Part shown: in pieces, positions 23,354-34,116 of the stretch
Numbering within the stretch: position 1 is the first letter of the stretch
How the letters are laid out: the number at the start of each line of letters is the position of its first letter
DNA from: Daldinia sp. FL1419
Taxonomy: Eukaryota; Ascomycota; Sordariomycetes; Xylariales; Hypoxylaceae
Reading direction: 5' to 3'
NCBI GenBank assembly: GCA_025201765.1
Contig: MU623417.1
Coordinates: 1 to 64,000 of the forward strand
Length of the DNA: 64,000 nucleotides
Notes under the pieces: model-generated
What the model saw: only the letters and a program-made list of their open reading frames with translations
Told to the model about the DNA's origin: nothing
The model's database searches: none
Position numbers and translations under genes: made by a program

Positions 23354-24421
23354 ATGCCTCCATCCAAAGAGCAATCCGAGCCTCAGAAGATAGAATTTTC
23401 CATCGATCCAGACAACCCGATTAGCTGGGATAAAATCTATCGCCGGGTACGACCGTTCTACAGATCTGCAGTAGAGTGTTGTGGGGAAAATAGGCCCCCG
23501 TCACCGCGGCGTCGTATAAGAATCATATTTAAGAAGAAACAGCCGGAATCCGAACCCGGATTCAAGCTAATGTCACTGCCGAGGGAGATCATTTACAAGA
23601 TACTAGAGCTTGTTCTTAAGCCCTACGAAATGGAAGTCTACATGGCTAGATCTACGCCTACCTCTGTTAATCTGGAGATATTCCCGCGGACCACACACAT
23701 GATAATCGACAAACCGCGTTCATGGGCATCGATCAAATTGCTTCAGGTCTCTCGAGAGCTTCGCCAATTTGTCATAGAGCGCTACGGCCAACCTCGTAAA
23801 GATTCACTCCCGTTCAACCCAGCCACCGACAAATTGGTTATCATGGGAGCATCAGAGTTCAAATCCTGGTCCGACGTGCGCCAGGTACAGACTATGGCAA
23901 TGTACTTTTGGAGCAGACTATCGCAATGTCTTGAAGACAGAATCGCGATACCACACGGGTTGCTCTGCTACTACGATGGCGGGCTCTCGAAGAGGCCCCA
24001 TCAAATCCGAGGCCTTGATGATATCTTATCCATTCTTAATAGCTTACATCTACTAGAAAGAGTGAGGGTTGCCGAATTCCGGTCTTCGAGTGTCGAGGCT
24101 CAAAGAGGCTTAAACCCTCAGGCGTGGGCATACGTTCTTCGCGATCTGAGCGCTTCACTACCACGTCTCGAGCGCCTAGAAATATGCACATACCACTGCG
24201 ACCTCTGCATATTGGACGTTGTCCACTCACCACCTCTATACTACTACAGATCAGCAGACCTTCGCTTACTCGCCGGCATCCTCGTACATGCTAAGAGGAC
24301 CAAGAAGAACCGTCGAGCGTGGCCTCAGCTCTTCCCTCATCTGAAATCATTGGAGATATCAAAGACGCCCAAGTGCACCGCGTGGTTTGAAGGAGTGAGA
24401 TGGACCACATCTACACGGTAG
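23354..24421 (+). CDS. F-box-like/2EXR-type protein (355 aa)
   Basis: Single exon. After a charged, proline-containing N-terminus, the segment FKLMSLPREIIYKILELVL (about residues 68-86) is an F-box/2EXR-like helical start, typical of a large fungal family. The LxxLPxEIxxxI pattern is clear. The remainder is a leucine-rich but otherwise undescribed region, with short helices such as SILNSLHLLERVRV and SASLPRLERLEI. F-box proteins usually link substrates to SCF ubiquitin ligases through Skp1, but the 2EXR subgroup is uncharacterised. The frame is open upstream to 23261. The ATG at 23354 is preferred because it is the first ATG codon in frame and gives the usual short N-terminus. Confidence 0.75.
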   Translation: MPPSKEQSEPQKIEFSIDPDNPISWDKIYRRVRPFYRSAVECCGENRPPSPRRRIRIIFKKKQPESEPGFKLMSLPREIIYKILELVLKPYEMEVYMARSTPTSVNLEIFPRTTHMIIDKPRSWASIKLLQVSRELRQFVIERYGQPRKDSLPFNPATDKLVIMGASEFKSWSDVRQVQTMAMYFWSRLSQCLEDRIAIPHGLLCYYDGGLSKRPHQIRGLDDILSILNSLHLLERVRVAEFRSSSVEAQRGLNPQAWAYVLRDLSASLPRLERLEICTYHCDLCILDVVHSPPLYYYRSADLRLLAGILVHAKRTKKNRRAWPQLFPHLKSLEISKTPKCTAWFEGVRWTTSTR

Positions 24422-24973
24422 AATGCCTAATCATCGGTTAGGGAATCAGAAGGAAGGCATAGTTAGCATGCTCTCATATGGAGGAGGAAGCTTCTCGACC
24501 AGGGATGGAAACGGTAGAATATTAGGGCCTGGGGATATCGTGCCAATAACGGCTGGATTATTGCTGGTTGTTGCACTTGCTACTATGCCCATCTGGCCAA
24601 GAAAGACTACGATTATTTGATTTCAAGGGTGTCTCTCAATGCAATACAGCCAGTAGAGATGATCATAGATTAGGTAGTTTTACTCTCTTTCCTAGAACTT
24701 GTTCGCAATGGATTCTATCACGAGGTACACTGGTTGCACGTAATCAAAAGACTTGCTGTACGAAATGTGCCCGTAAACTACCTACTGGCGCAAGCTAGAT
24801 AGGGGCAAAGGTATAATAATATAGCAATGAGCTCGACTCAGCTTCGCATACAAGTAATTTGTGATATGTTTTTATATATTTTCCTGCTAGAAAACACTCT
24901 AGATGCCTCCTAGCCAATGAATCATCCCACGCCGATAACCAGGACTAGTGAATAGTAAGTGTTCCAGGAAAGA
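24422..24973. other. Convergent intergenic region, no gene seen
   Basis: The region lies between the F-box-like gene and the 3' end of the isocyanide synthase gene. No conserved element was found. Confidence 0.4.
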
Positions 24974-27213
24974 TTAGTCGAAATTTATCCTCCACAGTTC
25001 ACGATCACATCCCGCCGTAAAGTCGCTCCGCGTGTGCATTGTCAGAACGTTATCGTTCACCAGCAAGTCGCCCTTATCCCACGAGTGGTAGTACGCCACG
25101 CGGCGATCGTGCAACAAGCTAACAAGCGCATCGCTAACGTCCGAACTATCTAAGCCGTGGGCGGAGGCGTTTTCTATTGTGATGTGTGTCGCCTCGAATC
25201 GCGTCTTGGATTGGGGCCAGGGCTCGTGGTAGCGAAGACAGGGGCGGCCTGTTACCGGATGGTCCACCACCATAGGCAGGCCGTGGATGACGGTCGAGTT
25301 GAAGGAGGACGTTGACACGGTCCAGGTAAGAGGGCGGAGGGAGGAGAGCGGCAAGTGTGCGGGGAGGTATTTGAATAGCAACGTTGACGATGAGAAGATC
25401 GTAAAGCCTGTATCTTTGGGAGACTCAGTTACAGCTGTAAAATATTGGAATCTAGATGATCAAGTCAGCATTAAGGGATACAAGGATAAACTTGGTTGGC
25501 ATGACCAACCCCGGTGGTGTTGATACCAACACCTCACTCCCGTCTTCGCATACTCTCTTCTCCGTCTTGAACAATCCATCATAATGGAATGGCATCCATT
25601 CGGCCGACAGGACGTTATTTAAACCACGCGTGTCCGCTCCCCGGTCCCTGACTTCGAGGACGAGACCAAACTTCCACCCCGTCGGTTGGCCAAGATCGCT
25701 TGCTTTACCCACGAAAAGATCCCGATCCCTAGTCCGCGAGAAGCCACGTAGAATAACGGGAGAGTTTCGCTGTGCTAGAGCGCGTACCTTAGGGCCGTCC
25801 ACATCTATTATTGATAATGCGCCCCGGCCAGCGGCAGGCCGGATCAGGAGGCCGGCGGGATATAGTGGTTCGCAGATAATACCGCCTTTACCGGTAGCCC
25901 AGGATAGCAATTCGCTCTTTTCTCGAAAGTAGCTAGGCCGGCCATTTTCGTAGATAAGCTCAAAGGAATCGTCGGCCTCGAATTCGGATCTATGGCCTGT
26001 GACAATTGTGCCGTCGAGTTTGAATGCTATGCTACAATGCCAAGGTGTCGTAAATATGGTGTTTGTTGGAAGTAGGTTGATAGAAAATTTGCTTTCTCCG
26101 GTAGACGCATGGATTGATAGTCTGAGTCGATCAGGGAACCTTTCGCGTACAGCTCGAGCAAAGGCCTACACGATAGTATTAGTCCTTTTTCAAGCAGGTA
26201 TCGGAGCGTGTGCTGGGATGAGTAACAGGAAAGAAAACGATGGAGCTCACATCTCCTCTTGTAAGCATTTGCTTGGCGATATACTCGATACCCCTTTTGT
26301 ACTTCGACTTGCTCCGGCCTTCCCCTATTGGGTACACATTTCGAAGGTCGGTCTCCAAGAATTTAATATACCCTCTATATGTTAAACAAGTGTCTTCGTC
26401 TTCTGAGATTCTGAGCGATACGTTATAGCCAGGCTTGCTGAACTGTTGTAATAGAGCATGGCGAAAGTTGGTGGCATTGGCCACATCTAGTCGTCAACAT
26501 TAACATTTCGGCGCGTATGTAGGGGACAAAGGCGTGGTATTTAAATGAATGATATTTTATTTTGGGACATTTTAGAGAAATGTGTAACTCCTGCTTACAT
26601 CTGATTTCGTCTAACTCATTGGGCACGTCAACGTGTACAATGTCTTTGAGACGACAAAATTCAATATGGCGGAACCCCTTTTTTGCCCTCAACGCTCGGA
26701 GAGTCTCACCATATGCCCATACATCCTTATCCGGAACCCCTAGGAGGTCTTCCTGTGTGTTAGTATTGAATAGCTAATTAGCACGAGTTTAGGGGCTTCA
26801 ATACCATTATAAACAAGACCATCCGAGACAATCATAAGCTTTGCACCTGGTGCGTAAATATCGCCTACAGCAGCGCACAAGCCGTTAAGATGTGCAAGCG
26901 CAAACTCCTCAGCCTTGTCAGGAAGACATCCAAGCACCTTTGTGGACCTGTTTGGCGACTTGAAAGGGAAAGCAGGAAGACACATAAGGATGGGCTGACT
27001 AGCCACAACTTTGGAGTAGATTTGGGCCAGGAAATTGACTCCGTCATGGCTCTTAGCTAGGAACGTATCACCTGCAAGCTTATATCGCGAGATGACATTC
27101 AAGATACGTGAGGCTGTTTCAAGGTGTGATGGCTCTATATCACCCAGCTTATCAGCTAGAGCTGGTGGGAACGCCAAGTCGTCGGCAATGTCGAGCTTCA
27201 GAACAGACGGCAT
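24974..27213 (-). CDS. Isocyanide synthase (PvcA/Dit1-like) fused to TauD-like dioxygenase
   Basis: Exons are 27213-26805, 26748-26599, 26486-26251, 26165-25510 and 25451-24974 (642 aa). The N-terminal half carries the PvcA/Dit1 signature: CLPAFPFKSPNRSTKVLG, LPDKAEEFALAHLNGLC, IYAPGAKLMIVSDGLVYND and LLGVPDKDVWAYGETLR. Such enzymes convert an amino acid (tyrosine or tryptophan in bacteria, various in fungi) into an isonitrile using ribulose 5-phosphate. The C-terminal half is a TauD/clavaminate-synthase-like Fe(II)/2-oxoglutarate domain. It has the HxD motif in MPFHYDG and a distal histidine in NVLTMHTR. Two-domain proteins of this kind are known in fungal isocyanide clusters. The gene is divergent from an FAD monooxygenase, suggesting a shared promoter. 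The last intron has a weak donor (GTTGGT), and a GTTTAT donor downstream is an alternative. Product and substrate are unknown. Confidence 0.9.
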
Positions 27214-28124
27214 GTTGTGAGTAGGATTCAACAACACGTTGATAGTCAGATATGGTCGAACCTATGGACTTGAGTTCACCTTTGCAGAAGAATGCAGAGC
27301 CTTTGCATGATACATATGATAGATACATCGGGGCTCGACCTCGGAGGCTTTCACCGGTCTCAGTGGCGATACGCTGAACTCTTTATCCCCCCCCTAGTAC
27401 CACAATTAGAGAATGAGCCGACTTGGCGATGCCGCAACGTTGCAAATTAACGAACTAAGCTTTATAGCAGGCCAATAGCCGGTACTACTCCATAGTACTC
27501 TTTTCCGGCAAGACGGCTAAAGCGGACCAGTGTTTAAGAAATTCTAGTTCAATATAACGAGGGTCAACACGGTGCTTTTGCGTTATTCACAGACTTTCAC
27601 GCCATCGTATGCACATGTGATATTCCGCAAGCCCAGAATACGCTTCATGAAGCTCTTTGTAGAACCGAGAGACTCGCCCTCCTTCCTAAAGAGGATGTTA
27701 ATAAGTCAAATCTGGGGCGTAGAGTAGTTTTGCCTCGTACTGTCTCCGCAACGCTGCATAATATACCGTAAATGCAACGGGCATACCGAGTCCCGAGACA
27801 CGAGAGCGATTATATTGACCTCGAATTCCAGGGTACTGGTGCAGACAGGGTCGTCGGTGAGACTCTTTGGTCTTTAATGGATATGACGTTCGTTACTTCG
27901 AGACTGGCCATGAAAATTTATAGACTTGGCATTGACACCTTTCCGGTGTACAGATTTGATTATAATATATTTTTGGAATTTTACCGATTTGGGATCTTTC
28001 CAATTTAGAATTATGACAAATTCACATTATTTCCGATAGCTTCCTCATTAAGATTCTTTTTTTTTTTTTTGCAACACGGGAGCGGATTATTGAAATCATT
28101 AAACGGTATTCTAATATTCCGGCC
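27214..28124. promoter_or_regulatory. Shared divergent promoter region of the isocyanide synthase and monooxygenase genes
   Basis: These 911 bp separate two divergent start codons. The right half (27541-28008) contains a decayed open frame (separate entry), and a T-run sits at 28053-28070. No transcription-factor site can be assigned with confidence. Confidence 0.45.
27541..28008 (+). pseudogene. Possible decayed coding relic, identity uncertain
   Basis: One frame reads without a stop from about 27541 through ILVQYNEGQHGAFALF and NLGRRVVLPRTVSATL to a TAA at 27770-27772. It then continues in the same frame from an ATG for 78 more codons. The codon pattern looks coding, and LGRRVVLP weakly recalls the GRRxxLP motif of Helitron helicase-like proteins. 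The match is short and could be chance. No full domain is present. Confidence 0.25.
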
Positions 28125-30033
28125 ATGGCGAAGGACGGGCCAAACCAAGGACTCGAGGAAGAGGTCGACCTGGCGATCATTGGAGGTTTGTCATGAGGCT
28201 AGGCTATTGCATCGACTATGGAGCTAATGATGATATTAGGTGGTCCTACGGGACTCCTCTCTGCGCTTCTTGCAACTCGTCTAGGCTTGTCCGTAAGAAT
28301 CATAGGTGTGCTTCTAATTTGCTGAAATTAGTCCCCCATTCTCTGACAATGCTCTAGACTCCAAACCGGGACCCTTAGAGGTTGGTAGAGCCGATGCCTT
28401 AAATGCGCGGACACAACAATACCTCGAGGTAGTAGGGGTCTTGAATAAACTGCTCAAGCTCGGGATCAAGTGCAATAGTAAGTTAGGTCGGCCTTTGCTG
28501 AACGTTGTTAACTCATAGGTATAGCGAGTTCGACGTTTTCTGAGGGCGACTTTAAGTCTCGTCAGAGTCATTGGTGGACGTCACTTGAGCATTGTGCTCA
28601 CCCCAACTTTTTGATGATCGGCCAGTCTGTCGTAGAGCAAGTGCTTAAGAATGAATTGGACTCTTCCGTATGTTATCAGGAAAGGGTTGTCTCTATATCC
28701 GAGAATAAAGATGGTGTCACCCTAAGTACGGACTGTGGTCGTAAGGTCCACAGCCAATATGCAATCGCTGCTGATGGCGCACGATCGACGGTCCGCCGAA
28801 CGTTGGATATTAGCTTTACCGGCACGAAGCCTGAGATGGTATGGGCTGTGCTCGACACATTCATCGATACCGATTTTCCTCTGTGCTCAGAAATAATTAC
28901 TTTCCAACTCAGGGGTCAATCTCGGGTGTCATGGATCCCTCGGGAGCGAGGCATGGCGAGGTTCTACGTGCTTCTTGACGGTGAGATTACGCAAAAGAGA
29001 GCGGAGGACTCGATTAGGGAACATATGGCACCGCATAGAATTGACTTTGTCAAGACGGAGTGGTTTTCAACTTTTGACGGTAAGTAAATTCGCCACGAGT
29101 GATCCCGCCTCCTTAATCTCCTTTATAAATCCTACAAAAGGAGTAACGCACTAATGAATCTTCTCGGAATTTAGTCAAAGAACGCATCGCTTCTACGTTT
29201 GTGTCAAACCGGGGAACTGGCCGTATTATCCTGGCAGGGGATGCGGCTCACGTTCATTCTGTAAACGGTGGCCAAGGTCTAAATACCGGTATTGCAGATG
29301 CTTTTAGCCTCAGCTGGCGAATCGTGACCGCAGTCAAGAATTCCAACTTGACCCCTGAAGCCGCGACAAGATTGATCCGTAGTTATGATACAGAGCGCCG
29401 TACGGTAGCACAGGAAGTCATCGACGTTGCTGCAACTTTAGTCCGAGATACAGCCCATACTGCGAAACAATATGTTTCTACGATTGAAAAGAACGCTGGA
29501 TATATTACAGGTCAGTATTATAAGAAAACCATTTCCTAGCGACTTAGGATATATATACCTACGGTTAGGAGGTAGGTACCTAGTTAAAGAAAGGTGCTAA
29601 GATTACAATAGGAATGGGAGTTTCGTATGATGGAATTGGATCCGAATTAATTGCAGACTCCGAACGAGGGATATGGAAAGCCGGTAGGAGATGTCCGGAT
29701 ATCCAGCTCTGCCGCGATGGAACCGAAGAGGTGTTACGCCTATACTCGATCATATCGTACGGAAAGTATTTGGTCCTATTCATAGGAAGGTCTGGGACAG
29801 CTCAGTCGCTCGGAGATGTCTGCACATATTTCGTACTACGCGATCGTAATTCGGTACAAGATCCAACGAATGGACATGGCAACGGACTCCAAGGTGAAGC
29901 GCATGTTTTCTCTTCCGACGTTGTTACCGCCGAAGATGACTTCACCGTAGTGGTAAGACCAGACATGTATATTGGCTACGTTGGTAACGGAGACGGATGG
30001 AAACAATATCTCGGTCAAGTGTACAAGTCATGA
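28125..30033 (+). CDS. FAD-dependent aromatic-ring-type monooxygenase
   Basis: Exons are 28125-28185, 28240-28305, 28358-28477, 28519-29079, 29175-29510 and 29612-30033 (521 aa). The Rossmann motif GGGPTG is completed across the first intron, followed by LSVRIID. The family signatures DGARSTVRR (about residue 170) and GDAAHVHSVNGGQGLNTGIADA identify a p-hydroxybenzoate-hydroxylase-type flavoprotein. The C-terminal ~140 residues match the thioredoxin-like tail of phenol-hydroxylase relatives (GRRCPDIQL...LFIGRSG...VRPDMYIGY). These enzymes hydroxylate aromatic or polyketide substrates using NAD(P)H and O2. Being divergent to an isocyanide synthase, it may tailor that product; this is inference. 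The 41-bp intron 28478-28518 is unusually short but restores the frame. Confidence 0.9.
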
Positions 30034-30693
30034 CTAGAGCGTGGGATATGGAAGGAGGAAAACGATTACATGAAGTTCCCATCACGATTGCAGTGTTTAT
30101 AGGTAGGTAGGTAGGTACCTAAGTACAGGTATTTATTGGTTAAGTGTACCTACTCTGCTACTGTAGAATCCAAGGCAACGAGGCCTAAATGTACTACGGT
30201 TAGTAATTACAGAGCTACGATAACGACAAAATTAGCAGAAGTGGAAGTGGTCTGAGCGCACCTGCATGTACCCCCGAGCTGAACTGAAATTCAGAAGCTG
30301 GACCGAGGCAAAAACTACAAGGCGGAGAGGTACTGTAAATGACAGAAAACGTGGGAAGCAACGACGCGATGGAGCAGCTACCTCCTAACCTAATTAATTG
30401 CTTTCCACCCTTTCCTAGGTACATCCTCATAACTTTACGTACTTTGTACTTTTTTTTGCTTTTAGTTACTTACATCTTCAACTTTCCACTTTCAACTGTC
30501 AACTGTCAACTGTCACTGCAACTTATCTCAATTACATCCACATTTATCTTACAATCCGTAATCCAATTAATTGCGCAATTGAAACCCCCGGATTCATTCA
30601 TTCGCCTTTTTATCTTTTCACCTTCCTGTTTCTTTCTCATGTCTTAATTTAGTCATTACCCAATCCATAACGTAGACCGAGATACCCTTCGTC
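30034..30693. other. Intergenic region upstream of PEX16
   Basis: The region holds an (AGGT)n/ACCTA run at 30101-30122 and a pyrimidine-rich leader with CAACTGTCAACTGTCAACTG repeats (30494-30515). No gene was seen. Confidence 0.4.
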
Positions 30694-31857
30694 ATGTCGC
30701 GATCCATTGATCATTTCAGAGCCAGCGCATCGCAATCACCTGGTATACCTCAAAACCCGTCGCAGAGCAAATTACCGACGCCTCCCCAATGGCTGAATAT
30801 TTATGGCGACTTCATCACAAGAAATGCACATCAAGTCTCCCAAATCGAGAGCGCACTACGATCCCTGACTTATATTATACCCGGTCGATTTCGTGACGCT
30901 GAGATCGCTTCGGAGACCCTGCACTCGGGTATCCAATTACTATCCCTCTATCATGATGCTGTCCTCCGAGGCGCCGTCACCAAGATCCCCGCCCTAGCTT
31001 CCAAAATACCGAGTCCACATACCCGCTATACTAGATTTTGGACAGGGAAGAGCAAGTTATACCGGAGAATAGCCTTGTTGCTACAGATTGTTCAATATAC
31101 CGAGCTATTATGGGAGATGGCTGCAAAACGTAAAGGGGAGAGAGTCCGCTGGCGCGTCATTATCTTTCTAGAGATTGCCAAGGCCGTTTGTCGCCTACTA
31201 TTGATGCGAGTCACCAATTCGAGACCGCTCGTTACTCCAGCGCTACCCGAACGAGACCCGATACCTCCGGAAGTGGACGAAAACGACGAGGCTACGCTAA
31301 AGGAACTGATGGGCGAAGACACATCCTCCGTAGATATGAGTGAATCAACCAAGAGTATCCATGAGAAAGAGTGGAAGATGCCACGAACTGGCGCTAGCCT
31401 TCCAACTTTACCGAACCCTGGAGATATCAGTTCTTATTTAATGAGCCGGGTTCTAACCGCGGACGACATAAAACCCGCAGCAAAGCTCCTAAATACCTTA
31501 TCTCGCTCCGGGCAGACCGCCGAGATACTCCACATCCTCGCTCCTTTGGTATTCGCCGTTTCGTTGTCAAGGTGCAAGGATAAGAAGTCTTGGGCGCCTT
31601 GGTTACTCGGGTTTAGTATGGAATACGCGGCGCGGCAGCTACGAGATCGGGGTCTGCGCAGTACTGCATTGGAGAATGAAGAATGGGGTAAGAGATATTG
31701 GGCAGCCGGCTGGTGGATTATGAGGGGTGCTTTCTATGAGAATTTTACCAAGGGATTTATCGGTGGAGTCCGTCGTCGTATGCCCAGTCTGGTCGCCGGT
31801 ATACTGGAAGACTACGAGTACCTGTGGGATAATTATTACTTCAGCACCAGCGCTTGA
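30694..31857 (+). CDS. PEX16: Peroxisomal membrane protein PEX16
   Basis: Single exon, 387 aa. The N-terminal WLNIYGDFITRNAHQVSQIESALRSLTYIIPGRF (about residues 29-62) and the following helical blocks match PEX16. So do LYHDAVLRG, the central segment before a variable acidic loop, and the C-terminal region SRCKDKKSWAPWLLGFSMEYAARQL...YWAAGWWIMRGAFYENFTKG. PEX16 is an integral peroxisomal membrane protein that recruits PEX3 and supports membrane-protein import and peroxisome biogenesis. The length fits fungal orthologues. Its location downstream of the monooxygenase is probably coincidental, though peroxisomes host some fungal secondary-metabolism steps. Confidence 0.92.
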   Translation: MSRSIDHFRASASQSPGIPQNPSQSKLPTPPQWLNIYGDFITRNAHQVSQIESALRSLTYIIPGRFRDAEIASETLHSGIQLLSLYHDAVLRGAVTKIPALASKIPSPHTRYTRFWTGKSKLYRRIALLLQIVQYTELLWEMAAKRKGERVRWRVIIFLEIAKAVCRLLLMRVTNSRPLVTPALPERDPIPPEVDENDEATLKELMGEDTSSVDMSESTKSIHEKEWKMPRTGASLPTLPNPGDISSYLMSRVLTADDIKPAAKLLNTLSRSGQTAEILHILAPLVFAVSLSRCKDKKSWAPWLLGFSMEYAARQLRDRGLRSTALENEEWGKRYWAAGWWIMRGAFYENFTKGFIGGVRRRMPSLVAGILEDYEYLWDNYYFSTSA

Positions 31858-32715
31858 TGGATTTAATCAAGGTTGTTTAACACTACCCGAAAATTATTAG
31901 CCTTACGGTGTATGGTACGTTCTCGAATCGCGCCGCTAGAGATAAACCCATTTTTTAGGTCCCAAGAGACTTATGTATTATTATGGCTTGATTTCTCATC
32001 GCATACGACGATACCCACCAAACACACTGCCTATTTATTATTTTCACAAGCCATACTAGGCGAAATTAAACATGATCAGGAGATGATGGATAGGTTGGGA
32101 GCGGTTAAATTTCAACACTTATCCGAAATCCTACCAGACACAACCGTTTCCGTGAGAAGTTCATTGGCTTGCCTACAAACAATAATCCAATACCAGCAAT
32201 CGAGAGGCATACAGCTTTTAATGCCTGGCCCTCTACTGACTCTTGTCTAATCCACGCACGCAGTCATGAGGCATTCTAGCAAGCTCGTTAGGCATACTTA
32301 TTTACCAAGATCCTTGAGAAACATAGTATATCGGTCGTGATATGCACGAAGGAATATAGAATCGTGGGCGTGGAGAGAATGGGTGGTCGAATTGCAGCAT
32401 GTAAGGCTGATGTTTAGTTAATCCTTGTGTAGCGACGTTATAATATTCAGAGGTCGTGTTTGATATTGAGAGTGAGTTGTAAGATTAGGAGTACATAGGG
32501 ATTGTATGTAGATACCCTATATTATTTTAAAATGCATTATAAGTCACAACGCATTCGTACTAGAAATTCGACCGCAATATACGATTGGCATGATATAGAT
32601 TGGTCTTGCTCGCCGGTCCAGTTAGGAGGGATGGGGAGGGGGAGGGGGAGGGGGGATGAGTATCATTATACACAGGAACCAGCCTTAATATTTCTGTTCA
32701 ACTATTCAGGTTTAC
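31858..32715. other. Convergent intergenic region
   Basis: An open frame of about 120 codons (31873-32250) shows no family resemblance and lacks an ATG start. A G-rich tract lies at 32627-32656. No gene was supported. Confidence 0.4.
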
Positions 32716-33529
32716 TTATTTATTCGGCTCTCGTACCATGAATATCAGTTTAGGCTTCTTTCTGTCAGCAAACTCTTCTCCAACGTCGAAACTCATTTCC
32801 TCGATCTTTGTGCGAAGGCCACATTTCTCATAAAGTCGTCGGGCTACCGGAGTGCCCTCGACGACAGCCTACACGCACGAGTTAGTAGACGCGTAGACGT
32901 CCACGAAAGCAAGAGAAACGGCAGTGTTACCTGGAGGCCTCGCTCATCTGCAGCTTTGGTCCCCCACTCAACTAGAGCCGTGCCCGCACCTAGGCGCTGG
33001 TAGTCAGGGTGAACTGCGAGTAATTCAAGTACTAACGTATCAAATGCGTTAGCAACATGAATTAACTCTTATATAAGACTGCTAAGGTTAGATACTTGCC
33101 ATATACTCCTTTCCCGCCGGAGCTTTTAACAACCTCAGATCTCGGACCGACGTAGTCTCTCCACAGGCGCGTCATAAACTCGCGATCCCTTTCGTCCGGC
33201 CAGACCTCCGTGACGTCGTTCTCCGCCTCGGCGAGATCCGCCGGCGGAGCTTCATCCATAAACGTCCAGACCGCGAGGCCGATGATGACTTCCCGACCAT
33301 CCCGGTCATCTCGGGCAGTTGCTTTTAAAAAGGTGGATTCTTCGGGGCTTTGCTTCCAGGCTAATAGCCGCTCGGAACCACGCGCTTGGCCGGATGGTGT
33401 GTCGTGGTTGGGGAAGTATGCGTCTACGAATGGCGCGTCGTGGCCGAAGGACTTGGATACTAATTGGAAGGATGTGGGAATCTCCTCGTCGGAAAGAGGA
33501 CCTATTTTTACCCCATTGCCAGACGCCAT
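32716..33529 (-). CDS. GNAT-family N-acetyltransferase with a GC-AG intron (227 aa)
   Basis: Exons are 33529-33100, 33031-32931 and 32868-32716. The acetyl-CoA-binding core is VLELLAVHPDYQRLGAGTALV (motif A, Q/RxxGxG/A) followed by EGTPVARRLYEKCGL (motif B), typical of GNAT enzymes. The N-terminal part (SFQLVSKSFGHDAPFVDAYFP) is typical of fungal GNATs of unknown substrate. Intron 1 (33032-33099) begins with GCAAGT rather than GT. No GT donor in the right phase joins the exons, whereas the GC donor restores the conserved strand before motif A. Three introns-worth of sequence elsewhere in the gene obey GT-AG. Substrate is unknown; the likely location is cytosolic. Confidence 0.85.
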
Positions 33530-34116
33530 CGTGGTATTGTTGGTAATTGGAGAATAAGCGAATAAGAGAAGCAAAGAATAAGAGAAGCAGAGGTTGCACC
33601 CATGTTTCTTGTTACTTGTCACACGGATTCCGCGGATCACACAGAAGCGGGGGATACAAACGATGCAGGACGGAGCTATTAGCGTCTTTGACAGTGGTTC
33701 ATCACTTATATATCTCTCCTTAATATGTCCTATGAAATTATATCACAAGTTTTCTTACGGCCATGACATAACATGATTCTATTTAACCTGAGAACTTCAA
33801 GAAAATAGTCGAGTCGCATTACGTGTAGTCACCGGACAACTTGGTACTGGTTATTACACCACTAGGATTTAAGAAGGCTCTATTAGCTTCATAAGGCATA
33901 TTTAGTACTCGAAATAGTTAACTACCTAGGTTAATATATTCCATGATCAGCACTTGAAAATTCTTGGTCAATCAAACGTGTTTACACAGTTAGTTCTACG
34001 TTATGAGGGGCGTAAGCAGAATTCAGGAACATAGAAAACCCCCCCTAAAATTCAATCTAGGCTAACGGTACCCTAGATTCAAAAAAATATCCATCGCACA
34101 CTTCAAAACAACTATT
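33530..34116. other. Intergenic region, no gene seen
   Basis: This is the leader of the GNAT gene and the 3' flank of the membrane-protein gene. No supported feature was found. Confidence 0.4.
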
